Source: Thalassospira lucentensis (lineage in GTDB: Bacteria > Pseudomonadota > Alphaproteobacteria > Rhodospirillales > Thalassospiraceae). Taken from it: a DNA stretch of 64,000 bases. The notes beneath the pieces were generated by a model that worked only from the letters and a program-made list of their open reading frames with translations, did not search any database and was not told where the DNA came from. A program made the position numbers and the translations under genes. The stretch covers positions 186,001-250,000 of the forward strand of contig NZ_JAATOV010000001.1 of NCBI RefSeq assembly GCF_011806425.1. The letters are read 5' to 3'. Of the stretch, positions 8,911-17,790 are shown piece by piece; the stretch's first letter is position 1; each line of letters starts with the position of its first letter.

Positions 8911-9867
8911 TCAAATCTTGCTGAGAATCTCTTTGGCGGCAATGACATCTGCGGCGATTTGGGCCTTTATGGCATCAAGCCCGTCGAACTTCCGTTCGCC
9001 CCGGATAAAGCCGTGCAAACGCACGCGAACCTGTCTGTCATAAATGTCCTGATCGAAATCAAACAGGTGCGCTTCTAGGCCGGCATCATCATCCCCGCCA
9101 AAGGTTGGGCGGACGCCAATATTTGCGACTCCGGGGATCCAACGTTCCACCGTGTGGCCATCAGACGCCGAAATCAGGCCAAGTTCGATGGCATAAACCC
9201 CAAATTTCGGGCGCAGATGATTTCCCAGCGCGACATTGGCGGTCGGAAAGCCGATGGTGCGGCCCCGTTCATCGCCATGGGCCACCGTTCCGGCGATTTC
9301 CCACGGGCGCCCCAACAAATGGGTCGCGTCTTCGGGGCGGCCATCGCGCAAGGCTTGGCGAATGGCGGTTGATGAATAGACGATACCGTTATCGTGGGTG
9401 ACCGCTTCAACCGCGGTTACGCCAAATCCTGATTGCGCGCCGATCTGGCGCAGCAAATCAACCGTGCCTGCCCGGCCCTTGCCGAAACAGAAATCCCAGC
9501 CAACCACGACATGCTTGGCCCCCAGTCCATCGACGAGAACCCGTTCGATGAATTGTTCGGCGGTCATAGAGGCGAAATCGCGGTTAAATTCGACCTCATA
9601 AAACAGGTCGATATCAATTGATGCAGCGGCGGTTACGCGGTCCTCAGCCGAGGTCAGGCGAAACGGCGGATCATCGGCGCGAAATAACATGCGCGGGTGC
9701 GGCTCAAACGACAGGATCGCAAGCGGCACACCAAGATCGCGCGCAATTTTGCGGGCTTGATCCAAAAGCGACTGATGCCCCAGATGCAAACCGTCAAAAT
9801 TACCAATCGCTACGACAGCACCCCGTGCGTCGCTGGTCAGATTTTCAAAAGATCGAAAAACGCGCAT
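8911..9867 (-). CDS. ribF: Bifunctional riboflavin kinase / FAD synthetase
   Basis: RibF phosphorylates riboflavin to FMN and adenylates FMN to FAD in the cytoplasm. The 318-residue protein has the N-terminal nucleotidyltransferase-like FAD synthetase domain with AIGNFDGLHLGHQ (the GxFDGxHxGH motif) and STAIRQALRDG near residue 165. The C-terminal kinase domain carries the GRTIGFPTANV signature, then RPTFGGD and EAHLFDFD. Length matches the bacterial family. It precedes ileS, as in many proteobacteria. No FMN riboswitch was seen upstream. Secure. Confidence 0.97.
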   Translation of the reverse strand: MRVFRSFENLTSDARGAVVAIGNFDGLHLGHQSLLDQARKIARDLGVPLAILSFEPHPRMLFRADDPPFRLTSAEDRVTAAASIDIDLFYEVEFNRDFASMTAEQFIERVLVDGLGAKHVVVGWDFCFGKGRAGTVDLLRQIGAQSGFGVTAVEAVTHDNGIVYSSTAIRQALRDGRPEDATHLLGRPWEIAGTVAHGDERGRTIGFPTANVALGNHLRPKFGVYAIELGLISASDGHTVERWIPGVANIGVRPTFGGDDDAGLEAHLFDFDQDIYDRQVRVRLHGFIRGERKFDGLDAIKAQIAADVIAAKEILSKI

Positions 9868-10085
9868 TCGCGCTGGTCTCTCTTGCTGCTTGGGTCCATG
9901 TCAGCCGACCGCGTATCGGCAAATCCAGCAGGCAGCTATAAAGCGCACAGGGCCAAACCGTAAAGACTTTTCCATCAAAAAGCGTCGCCCTGCTGATATG
10001 CGCAGCCTTCAATTCGCGCACGGGCAACCAAGAAAACCCGCTTAATTTTCGCGACAACGCGTAACTCTGGTCGCGGTTTGCAAGG

Positions 10086-10529
10086 TTACTCTTGTGGGCG
10101 CGATGGCACCATCACCGTGGATTCCCCAGAAATCACGCAAAGATCCCCGACATAGCAATTGGTTTCAAGAATGGCGCGTTTCTTTGACGGCATGATTTCA
10201 CGAACAATCACCTTGGCGGTCACCGTATCGCCAATGCGCACCGGGGCCTTAAACACCAGATTTTGCGACAAATAAATCGTACCGGGCCCGGGCAAACGGG
10301 TGCCCAGAACCGTGGAAATGAAACCGGCTGACAGCATGCCGTGGGCAATGCGCCCCTTGAACATCGTGGTTTGGGCGTATTCCTGATTAAGGTGCACCGG
10401 GTTGTTGTCACCGGTAATGCCCGCGAACATGACAATGTCGGTTTCCGTCACCGTTTTGCCATAGCTTGCTGACAAACCGATCTCCAGATCTTCGAGATAC
10501 AGCCCTTGAAGTCCGTTCAAGTCACTCAT
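10086..10529 (-). CDS. MaoC-family (R)-specific enoyl-CoA hydratase
   Basis: A 147-residue single hot-dog-fold hydratase from the MSDLNG start at 10527-10529, which has GGAAG eight bases upstream; an ATG ten codons earlier has a poor site. The catalytic loop reads AGITGDNNPVHL with Asp41 and His46, as in PhaJ-type hydratases that convert crotonyl-type enoyl-CoA to (R)-3-hydroxyacyl-CoA. GRIAHGMLSAGF is the usual following block. It could feed polyhydroxyalkanoate synthesis or act in beta-oxidation; no pha genes are in view. It lies upstream of ribF with a 218-base gap in which I see nothing else. Confidence 0.88.
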   Translation of the reverse strand: MSDLNGLQGLYLEDLEIGLSASYGKTVTETDIVMFAGITGDNNPVHLNQEYAQTTMFKGRIAHGMLSAGFISTVLGTRLPGPGTIYLSQNLVFKAPVRIGDTVTAKVIVREIMPSKKRAILETNCYVGDLCVISGESTVMVPSRPQE

Positions 10530-10784
10530 TTCCTCAGCTTCCTTGCCTATCATGGTCATCTGCGACGACCGCTTTTGCGCTTATGATTGTTTTGCATCGC
10601 AGCATTTGTAACTTTATTGCGCAAATTCAAGATTGAGCAATGCCTATTTCGTCGAACAGGGTATCGATTATAACTTGCAATCGACCAAACAACTGACACA
10701 TCAAGGATTTGGCGGCGCACGCAAAAGTGCGGTCGCCCAAAAATCAGACCGCCCAGCGGCCACAGTTTAAGGAAACGCACGCAG

Positions 10785-11627
10785 ATGAATTCGACCAGCG
10801 CTGATATCTACGAGATTGCCATGGGCCGCTGGAGCCGCCGTTTATCGCGCAGCTTCCTTGATTTTGTTGCCGTGCCGGCTTCTGACTCAGTTTCCGCCGG
10901 ATCCTTTTCATCTGGATCGCTGGCCTGCAGTTCGCTGATTGATGTTGGCTGTGGCACGGGCAGTTTGACGCTGGCCGCCGCCACCCGTTATCCGGATGCG
11001 AAAATCGTCGGCATTGATTTGATGCCCGATTACCTGACCGAGGCCCTGCGCAATACCGCCCCCAATGCGGAGTTTGAAACCGGCGACGCGGCGGCATTGC
11101 CGTTTGGTGATGACAGTTTCGACACCGCATTTTCCCAATTGCTGTTGAACGATCTGGATGGGCCCGCCCGTGCCGTCAGCGAAATGGTTCGGGTTACGCG
11201 CCCCAATGGTCGCATTGCCGCAACGGTCTGGGACCGCGCGGGTGGATTGACCTTTATCCGGTTGTTTTTGGATGTGGCGGCCATTTTGGTGCATGGCGCG
11301 GGTGAAGAATTGCGCAAGAAGGTCTTTGATGTGCCCTATCAAAACGAAGATGCGTTGTTTGATCTGTGGTCAGATGCCGGACTGCATGAGGTCGACACCA
11401 CGACCATCGCGGTGCGTATGGACTTCCTTGATTTTGAAGATTACTGGCAGTCGCTGATGGGGGCGCATAGCCTGATCCGGGAGTTTTTCGGCAACCTGTC
11501 GCCAGAACTTGCCCATGAAGTGCAACAAGCAACCATGCGGGCCTTCCTTGCCGGTCAGAACGATGGACGGCGATCACTGGTGGCGTCCGCCCTGGCCGTG
11601 CGCGGGGTTGTGCCAGGCACCGCATAA
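10785..11627 (+). CDS. Class I SAM-dependent methyltransferase
   Basis: A 280-residue Rossmann-fold methyltransferase of the Methyltransf_11/25 type. Motif I is SLIDVGCGTGSL (residues 50-61), the acidic SAM-binding end of strand 2 is IVGIDLMPDYL, and motif III-like GDAAALPFGDDSFD is followed by AFSQLLLNDLDG. The N-terminus DIYEIAMGRWSRRL resembles proteins annotated as UbiE-like or generic methyltransferases. AAGGAAA lies upstream of the start. The substrate is unknown. It is divergent from the MaoC gene and convergent with the fatty acid hydroxylase-like gene. Confidence 0.85.
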   Translation: MNSTSADIYEIAMGRWSRRLSRSFLDFVAVPASDSVSAGSFSSGSLACSSLIDVGCGTGSLTLAAATRYPDAKIVGIDLMPDYLTEALRNTAPNAEFETGDAAALPFGDDSFDTAFSQLLLNDLDGPARAVSEMVRVTRPNGRIAATVWDRAGGLTFIRLFLDVAAILVHGAGEELRKKVFDVPYQNEDALFDLWSDAGLHEVDTTTIAVRMDFLDFEDYWQSLMGAHSLIREFFGNLSPELAHEVQQATMRAFLAGQNDGRRSLVASALAVRGVVPGTA

Positions 11628-11652
11628 TCATCGCGGAGATGACAATGAGCAA

Positions 11653-12444
11653 TTAGCGTCCGCGAAACGGCAAAAACAGAACGCCCCACAGGCTTTGACT
11701 GTTTTTATCGCGAAATTCCGCCAGACCGATCTGCATATCGTGATCGTTGGTTTTGGTGTGATCGATATAGCTGACAAACAGCCGATCCCAAATCGACAGG
11801 ATGTTTCCATAATTGCTGTTGGTTTCGATTTCCACACTGGAATGATGCACCCGGTGCATGTCGGGTGTGACAATCACCGCCCGCAACACCCGATCAATCG
11901 ATTTGGGGAAATGCACATTGCCATGATTAAACAGGGCAAATCCGCTGAGCATGCTTTCGTAAATCACCACTGCCCATGGATCAGCACCAATCAGCACGAC
12001 AAAGCATGATTTATAAATCGCCGATGCCAAAATTTCGATGGGATGGAACCGAACAGCGGTCGAGACATCAAATTCAACATCGCAGTGATGCACCCGGTGA
12101 AACCGCCAAAACAGCGGCACGATATGGGTAAACCGGTGCTGCCAGTAGATTGCACAATCAAGAACAACAATGGCAATCAACCCGGCAATGACCGGCGGCA
12201 GACCAACAAGGTTAAGAACGCCGAAACCAGCCCCCTTGGCCCAAATGGCCGCGGCAATCATCGCCGCCCCAACGGTAAAACGACTAAGGGCGGCACTGAT
12301 GACCAGCAGGCCAAAATTGGTCAGCCAGCGCACGGGACGCCGCACGGCTTCACGCGGGCGATAGGGTGCGATGGCTTCCCATAGAGCCATGACCACCAAA
12401 ATGGCGGCAAAGATACCCAATCTAAGAAACCCGGTCTGATCCAT
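11653..12444 (-). CDS. Sterol desaturase / fatty acid hydroxylase family membrane protein
   Basis: A 263-residue integral membrane di-iron protein. The start at 12442-12444 (MDQTGFLRLG) is preferred because the longer reading adds a basic, Cys-rich leader with no ribosome site. Hydrophobic helices fill residues 8-98. Histidine clusters are HRFTH (103-107), HRVHH (116-120), a pair at 174 and 178 (HGNVH) and HRVHH (197-201), the usual four-site arrangement of this superfamily. It probably hydroxylates or desaturates a lipid, hopanoid or carotenoid; the substrate cannot be told. The gene ends 25 bases from the convergent methyltransferase stop. Confidence 0.88.
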   Translation of the reverse strand: MDQTGFLRLGIFAAILVVMALWEAIAPYRPREAVRRPVRWLTNFGLLVISAALSRFTVGAAMIAAAIWAKGAGFGVLNLVGLPPVIAGLIAIVVLDCAIYWQHRFTHIVPLFWRFHRVHHCDVEFDVSTAVRFHPIEILASAIYKSCFVVLIGADPWAVVIYESMLSGFALFNHGNVHFPKSIDRVLRAVIVTPDMHRVHHSSVEIETNSNYGNILSIWDRLFVSYIDHTKTNDHDMQIGLAEFRDKNSQSLWGVLFLPFRGR

Positions 12445-12645
12445 GCAGTTTGCGACCTTATTCTTTGGCAGCGGCGCCATTCGTTGGCAGCAACGCCGTC
12501 GTGAAGTGATAGCGGATAAGCACACGGACAAACAACACCTTGCGCGTCGCGATGCGATCACCATTATGTTAGATAATAAGATTTTCGTGATAAGCCACAG
12601 AAATTCGCCAAAGCAATCAAGCGATCAATCCACGGGAGCACCACA

Positions 12646-13674
12646 ATGCCAAACGCAACAGGACTTTTACGAACAGTATGCCTTGGCATGTTCGTGATCC
12701 TGTCGGCAAGCAACGTTGCGCACGCAGATGGCCCACCGTTTGATTTACCCGTCGATTGCCTAAATGGGGAATGCCAGATCGTGCATTATGTTGATCATGA
12801 TGCAGGGCCTGAAATCCGTGATTACGCCTGTGGCACGACAACCTATAACGGCCACCGTGGTACGGACTTCGCCGTTCCCGACGAAGCCACCATGTTATCA
12901 GGTGTCGCAGTGCGTTCGGTTGCCGATGGCACGGTCGCGGCCCTGCGCGAAGGGGTCGAGGATATTGATTCTGGTCGCGTTGACGCAAAGGATTTGGCGG
13001 GCATTGAGTGTGGCAATGGAATCTTGATCAATCATGCCGATGGCTGGCAAAGCCAGTATTGCCATCTGCGGCGTGGGTCATTGGCGGTTAAACAAGGCGA
13101 TCGCGTTGGGCGTGGTCAGCAAATTGCGGAAATTGGCATGTCGGGTCAGGCGACCTTCCCGCATTTGCATTTCAACCTGCGTAAAGACAAACAACTTGTC
13201 GATCCGTTTAGCGGCACCCAGATGGGGGCAAGTTCGGCCCGTGACTGTGCGGCGGACAATGCCGTTCTTTGGACCCCGGCGGCGCGACAGCAATTGGTTT
13301 ATAAACAAGTCACCCTGTATGGCAGTGGCTTTGCCATGTCGCGCCCGAATGCATCGGATATCAAACGCGGCTATGGCAAGGAACGCGAATTGCCGCGATC
13401 AGCACCCGGTTTGTATTTCTGGGCTTATCTGATCGGTGCGAATGACGGCGATGTCATCCGGCTGAGCCTGCAAAGCCCGAATGGCAAAGGCGGGCATCGC
13501 GATTTTAAGATTGATTTGCCCAATGATCAGGGCCCGCGCGCCAAGTGGTTCTTTATTAATATGGACCGTCCGGGTGACTTGTGGCCGGCGGGAACTTATC
13601 GAGGGGAAGTAACCTTTACCCGTACGGGTGCCGTTCCAAAAATGATCGGCGAAGACACCGTAACGATCCGCTAA
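12646..13674 (+). CDS. Secreted M23-family (LytM-type) peptidase
   Basis: A 342-residue exported protein: signal peptide MPNATGLLRTVCLGMFVILS with cleavage after AHA. Zinc ligands are His70 and Asp74 (NGHRGTDF) and His175 (FPHLHF); the catalytic His140 is in SQYCHLRRG. KQGDRVGRGQQIAEIGMSG is the usual M23 strand before the HLH. A C-terminal region of about 150 residues has no family I recognise and reads like a beta-rich periplasmic domain (residues 215-342). GGGAG lies seven bases before the ATG. It probably acts on peptidoglycan cross-links or regulates amidases; all active-site residues are present, so likely active. Confidence 0.92.
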   Translation: MPNATGLLRTVCLGMFVILSASNVAHADGPPFDLPVDCLNGECQIVHYVDHDAGPEIRDYACGTTTYNGHRGTDFAVPDEATMLSGVAVRSVADGTVAALREGVEDIDSGRVDAKDLAGIECGNGILINHADGWQSQYCHLRRGSLAVKQGDRVGRGQQIAEIGMSGQATFPHLHFNLRKDKQLVDPFSGTQMGASSARDCAADNAVLWTPAARQQLVYKQVTLYGSGFAMSRPNASDIKRGYGKERELPRSAPGLYFWAYLIGANDGDVIRLSLQSPNGKGGHRDFKIDLPNDQGPRAKWFFINMDRPGDLWPAGTYRGEVTFTRTGAVPKMIGEDTVTIR

Positions 13675-13951
13675 GCGCGTTCTAAAGACCAATCAAAGCA
13701 CGCGCGAATCGGGTCGCCGGGCTTCGCCAGATGAGAAACAACTGACGAAAGTTCTGGCTTCTTGTGCCATCGGGTCGAAACGGGACCGCCATTTGTGACA
13801 AAAACGGCAGGAAAAACGCCACCTTTTCCATGAGGTTGAAAGTTTTTTGACGTTTTTTAGGTAACAGCCCTTGTATCGTGCCCTTTTGCCTGCCTATATT
13901 CGTGAGTGCCCTGTGGCACCCCGAAGCTACCTGTCAGAAGACGGAGTGACT

Positions 13952-14074
13952 ATGATGAACAAGCGTAAAGCCGTTGCTATTGCCATTGCCCGCGAACAGC
14001 AGATTGCCCGTTCGATGGAAATCCTGTTTGCAGGAACCATTGTGGCAATTATCGCATCGCTACTGATCATTTGA
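13952..14074 (+). CDS. Small single-span membrane peptide (40 aa)
   Basis: A short gene with GGAG five bases before a double ATG at 13952. The peptide has a basic head (MMNKRKAVAIAIAREQQIAR) and one hydrophobic helix at the C-terminus (residues 25-40, ending ASLLII), so the N-terminus should stay in the cytoplasm. A longer reading from 13871 exists but lacks a ribosome site. I do not recognise a family. The flanks (13675-13951 and 14075-14273) hold no other gene. Plausible but unproven. Confidence 0.5.
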   Translation: MMNKRKAVAIAIAREQQIARSMEILFAGTIVAIIASLLII

Positions 14075-14273
14075 TCGTAATCTAGCGTTCATCTTTTCCC
14101 GGCTATCCATTTCGGACCACGCGGTCCTGAAAAACAATGTCTGCATATTAGCTTCATGACCGATCACCGTATTTTCGTTGCCATCATTACGCGAATTATC
14201 AACCCGGCAGTCTGAGGACGCCGGGACGTGCCTATTCGCCTATGTGATACAATGAAAATATGTGTGCATCGCC

Positions 14274-14600
14274 ATGACCAATCATGCTTATGCTGCGCTT
14301 GATGCAAGCGCGCAGCCATCCAAATCCGTTTATTGCTATTCTGTTCACGCGGCGGCTGAACCCGATGTTATGCCGCGCGTTCTTGAACTGTTTGCCAAGC
14401 GCAACCTGACCCCGACCAGTTGGCATTCATCTGTTGCCCAAACCAACCATGGTTTTGACGAGTTACAGATCGATATTCAGGTCCGGCAGCTTGACGCCCA
14501 CGTTGCAGAACACATCGCGCGCTGTCTGCGTCAGATCGTTCATGTGAATACGGTTCTGACGTCGGAAAAGGGATACTCCAATTCGGCCCTAAGCGCCTAA
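14274..14600 (+). CDS. ACT-like domain protein, hypothetical
   Basis: A 108-residue protein with the beta-alpha-beta pattern of an ACT fold: KSVYCYSVHAAAEPDVMPRV, LELFAKRNLTPTSWHSS, then ELQIDIQVRQL, and ending LRQIVHVNTVLT. This resembles the small regulatory subunit of acetolactate synthase (RNLTPTSW parallels the RGFNI region), but it lacks the C-terminal domain and no large subunit gene is near. The start is uncertain: ATG at 14262 or 14274, neither with a clear ribosome site. Likely a stand-alone ligand-sensing or regulatory protein. Confidence 0.6.
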   Translation: MTNHAYAALDASAQPSKSVYCYSVHAAAEPDVMPRVLELFAKRNLTPTSWHSSVAQTNHGFDELQIDIQVRQLDAHVAEHIARCLRQIVHVNTVLTSEKGYSNSALSA

Positions 14601-14737
14601 CCGGTTGCAATTACAGCGCATTAATAGGCTTATGCCTCAAATTAATGATGCATAAGACAAGCAGAATATACTAGTCTGTTTGGGTGAATGCACTGTGTTG
14701 ATGATAAGACAGTGCATCCCAACTGACGGAGTGCCTT

Positions 14738-15601
14738 TTGTCCTACCTTGATCATATCAAAGCCTGTAACAACGCCAACTTTTCACGCTATGCCCGTTTT
14801 CGCATCGGCGATGCGCCGCTTGGCGCCGTCCGATCGGACTTTGCCGCCGCACTGATTGGGCTTGGTCCGGATTTCATCCGTGACGAAAACGGCGAATACG
14901 GCTTTGCCCCCGATGTAAAGACGCTGGCGCAGCGTAACGACGTCCTGCATCGCGCAACCACAACGCTGTGCGAACAGGGTGTGATCAAGCATCTGCACGG
15001 TGAAAAGTTCGATATTCGCGCATCCCTGTCGCACGAACCGCTTTGTCAGTTGGATCGGTTTGCCATGCCCTATTTCGGGTGTCGGTCCTGGGGCGTGCAT
15101 ATGAATGGATATGTGCGCAAAGCCGACGGCATTTACATGTGGATCGCCAAACGATCCCCAAACAAGCCGACCTATCCGGGGATGCTTGATAATATGGTTG
15201 CCGGTGGACAGCCCGCCGGCCTTGGATTTTTGGAAAACATGATCAAGGAATGCGGCGAAGAAGCCGACATTCCGCCGTCGGTTGCACGCGACCTTCAGGC
15301 GGTTGGAACGGTTTCATACCTGTATGAGACCCAAGAGGGCCTAAAGCCCGACGTGATGCTGAATTATGACCTTGAACTGCCCGCGGATTTCGAACCGCGA
15401 TGTGCCGATGGCGAGGTTGAACGATTTGACCTTTTACCGCTGGGCGAGGTCGCAGAAATAGTGCGCAACGGATTTGAGTTCAAATTTAACAGCGCGCTGG
15501 TGGTCATCGATTTTCTGATCCGGCAAGGATATCTGACCGCCGATAATGAACCCGACTACGATGATCTGGTTACCGGGCTGCATCGCGGTATCCATCACTA
15601 G
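14738..15601 (+). CDS. Nudix hydrolase with N-terminal DUF4743 (Tnr3-like)
   Basis: A 287-residue protein starting at a TTG (14738-14740) with GGAG six bases upstream; no in-frame ATG fits. Residues 1-115 match the DUF4743 region found before Nudix domains (YARFRIGDAPLGAVR, LAQRNDVLHRATTTL). The Nudix domain contains GGQPAGLGFLENMIKECGEE, the variant Nudix box of the Tnr3/NUDT20-24 group, where the REUxEExGU core reads KECGEEADI. Yeast Tnr3 and plant homologues hydrolyse damaged thiamine diphosphate, so a thiamine-pool cleaning role is likely but inferred. No thiamine gene is adjacent. Confidence 0.85.
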   Translation: MSYLDHIKACNNANFSRYARFRIGDAPLGAVRSDFAAALIGLGPDFIRDENGEYGFAPDVKTLAQRNDVLHRATTTLCEQGVIKHLHGEKFDIRASLSHEPLCQLDRFAMPYFGCRSWGVHMNGYVRKADGIYMWIAKRSPNKPTYPGMLDNMVAGGQPAGLGFLENMIKECGEEADIPPSVARDLQAVGTVSYLYETQEGLKPDVMLNYDLELPADFEPRCADGEVERFDLLPLGEVAEIVRNGFEFKFNSALVVIDFLIRQGYLTADNEPDYDDLVTGLHRGIHH

Positions 15602-15659
15602 GGATGTGATCGCGCGTTAAACCCAATTGCCGCGACGTGGCGGCATCGGGTGCCGCAGA

Positions 15660-16139
15660 TTACTGACGGGTATTGGGACCGCCGAGCAACGCGCCCACCG
15701 CCATGACGGTCAGTTTGGCGCGCAAATCAGGATCAAGCTTATCCAGATCAACCTGCTTTTTACGAAGGGCTGTGACGGCTTCTGCGATCAGTTCTTCGCG
15801 CTTTGCATCGACCTTGGTTGGCATTTTGCTTTTCTGCTTACCAAGCTTAACATCAGCCTCTTGCAGGGCCTTTAGGATGGCAGCATGGGGGGCTTCGGCC
15901 TGTTCGGTCAGGGTTTCGGCCAGTGCCAGCGCACGGGCTTCTTCAAGCGACATGCCGTCTTCTTGATGGGCCATGGCGCGGTCTTCGATACGACGGGCCT
16001 GCCGGGCGTTGGCCGCGACCTGCTCATCCGTCGCCGCATCACGGACGTCCAGGGACTGCGCTTTGTTGTAGGCGCGAATGGCATCTCGGCCACTTTTGCC
16101 AACAAAGACGCGCATCAGCGTTTCTTTGAGCAATCCCAT
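15660..16139 (-). CDS. Hypothetical protein, alpha-helical, charged
   Basis: A 159-residue soluble protein rich in Ala, Lys, Glu and Arg with no signal or membrane segment. It opens MGLLKETLMRVFVGKSGRDA, has a long coil-like middle (EQVAANARQARRIEDRAMAH, EARALALAETLTEQAEAP) and a basic stretch KLGKQKSKMPTK. The second of two adjacent ATGs has AAAGGA at the better spacing. Convergent with the Nudix gene. I do not recognise a family; codon use looks native, so it is a likely real gene of unknown function. Confidence 0.7.
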   Translation of the reverse strand: MGLLKETLMRVFVGKSGRDAIRAYNKAQSLDVRDAATDEQVAANARQARRIEDRAMAHQEDGMSLEEARALALAETLTEQAEAPHAAILKALQEADVKLGKQKSKMPTKVDAKREELIAEAVTALRKKQVDLDKLDPDLRAKLTVMAVGALLGGPNTRQ

Positions 16140-16241
16140 CATACGTCCTTTGATTTAAGATCCCGCCTTGGGACATCTATTATGCACCCAAAAGCGTTGC
16201 GAAATCATTGCCTGTTTCATATTAGAAAATTCAGCAATGAT

Positions 16242-16703
16242 TTAAATATGTTGTGTGACGCGCTCTTCTTCAACGGCCAAAATGTAATCGATCAATGCTT
16301 CGCAGTCGGTGGTTTTAAGATGGTCAAGATCACAGACAAAATCGACCGTGCCTTTGGCCGGGTCATCCGGGTTGCCGACAATGCCAAATTTGACATATTC
16401 CCCATGCAGCGCATCAAGCGAGGAAATGATATCCGCAACACCGACACGGTCATCGGCGGTCAGTGATGTTCGGATCAACACCAGCATGTCCGCATCACAA
16501 TCAATAACCTGACGGGCGATGGATTGCGCATCGGAATGTGCCGGGGCGACATCGACATCAAAGCCCCCATCGGCAAACAGGGTCGCGACCTTTTTATGAT
16601 AGCGTTCTTCATGCGAAGAGGCCGTTGCCAATAAAATCCGGGGATGACGACCTTCGATTTCTGCAAATTTCGCAAGGCTCGTCGCAAGTTGGGAAGACGT
16701 CAT
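16242..16703 (-). CDS. Cobalamin-binding-fold-like protein without B12 motif
   Basis: A 153-residue protein starting at MTSSQLATSL (GAGGG just upstream). From residue 22 it follows the flavodoxin-like fold of methylmalonyl-CoA mutase C-terminal domains: PRILLATASSHEERYHKKVA, LFADGGFDVDVAPAHSD, IDCDADMLVLIRTSL, ISSLDALHG, KFGIVGNPDD. The DxHxxG cobalt-ligand motif is replaced by SSHEERYH, so B12 binding in the usual base-off manner is doubtful. It may be a regulatory or scaffold relative. Stands alone between two minus-strand genes. Confidence 0.6.
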   Translation of the reverse strand: MTSSQLATSLAKFAEIEGRHPRILLATASSHEERYHKKVATLFADGGFDVDVAPAHSDAQSIARQVIDCDADMLVLIRTSLTADDRVGVADIISSLDALHGEYVKFGIVGNPDDPAKGTVDFVCDLDHLKTTDCEALIDYILAVEEERVTQHI

Positions 16704-16899
16704 TGTCCCTCGCTTTTCGGTATCAGAAGCGGTTGGCATTTAAAGCAATCTCGGCAAGCGCTTTGCCAGATCGGAGGCAAACCTTCGTCAGACCTTCCTT
16801 TGCCAATCATTGGAAAAGCTTAGTATTCCAGTCAAAACACGGACTGGCAAGCACCATGAAATAGCAATGCGAGAAAGACGCATTGCAAATGCCCAATCC

Positions 16900-17589
16900 T
16901 TATCCGCCGAGCAGCCCAAGGATACTGGGGACCCCAAGAGCGCCAAGTGGGCTTATGCCAATCACGTATTCATGCGCGGTGATCAGCCCGGCATATATCA
17001 GAACGCCCAACCCGATATCGGCGGGACCAATGGCACCGTGAAGCAATGCAGCGGGCGAAAACCGTCGAGTCCCGGCCAGAACTTGGCTGATTTCGGTTTG
17101 GGACATGTCGCGCATGCGGATTTTTTCCATTCTGACGAAACCAACAAGGGCAAAAACAGCACTGCCGCAAAAGAAAATTACCGCAACCAGATCACCATTT
17201 GAAAGCACATGTCCAAGCCCCCACAAGAACACGCCAAGCAACAAAGGATGGCGACAAAATGCATTGATACCGGGCCGGTCTGGGTCAAAGCCGTTTTTTC
17301 GTCCGATTGACAGAGGACAGGGTTGAAGAATGGCCGAGGCCCACAAAATACAAGCAGGCAACATAAGGCCTAGCGTGCAATAGACCTGCCAAACGGCAAA
17401 GGGCCAAAGCATGATAAAATCGGCAACCAGGACTTCGTGAATGACCCACGCCAGAAGCACGATCGATAAAATCGAGAAGCACACGACATAGGCAAGATGC
17501 CCAATCCATCCGATGATTTGTTTACGCATCAAACCGGGGACAATGTGACCTGCCATGAATGCCACAACCGATATGAAAAACCAGATCAA
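16900..17589 (-). CDS. NnrU family membrane protein
   Basis: A 229-residue polytopic inner-membrane protein (about six or seven helices) of the NnrU/MAPEG-like isoprenylcysteine methyltransferase-related family, which is linked with nitrite/nitric oxide metabolism in some denitrifiers. Visible family features are the N-terminal FISVVAFMAGHIVPG and the central INAFCRHPLLLGVFLWGLGH, the RHP motif typical of the group. Translation starts at a TTG (17587-17589) with GAGGGG eight bases upstream; the first internal ATG would delete the first helix. No denitrification gene is nearby, so the role here is open. Confidence 0.82.
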   Translation of the reverse strand: MIWFFISVVAFMAGHIVPGLMRKQIIGWIGHLAYVVCFSILSIVLLAWVIHEVLVADFIMLWPFAVWQVYCTLGLMLPACILWASAILQPCPLSIGRKNGFDPDRPGINAFCRHPLLLGVFLWGLGHVLSNGDLVAVIFFCGSAVFALVGFVRMEKIRMRDMSQTEISQVLAGTRRFSPAALLHGAIGPADIGLGVLIYAGLITAHEYVIGISPLGALGVPSILGLLGG

Positions 17590-17790
17590 ATTGCGATCCC
17601 CTCTTTACAATACGTCGCCAACATGCAAATTGCCCTGTTCGCCCATCTCGGTCTCGGTGCGAATCTCCTAGCCCCTTGCGCTATGGGATATTAGCGGATA
17701 CCTCTGTATCCTAAATTGACATCAGACAATACGCTTCTGTCAGTGGCATCCCGCCGCCCGGCAGACAAAGGAACACGGAATATACTCGAA

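Noticed and set aside
10556-10780. A 74-codon minus-strand frame in the gap upstream of the methyltransferase
   Set aside because: No ribosome site and arginine-rich random-looking sequence; gap more likely carries the two divergent promoters.
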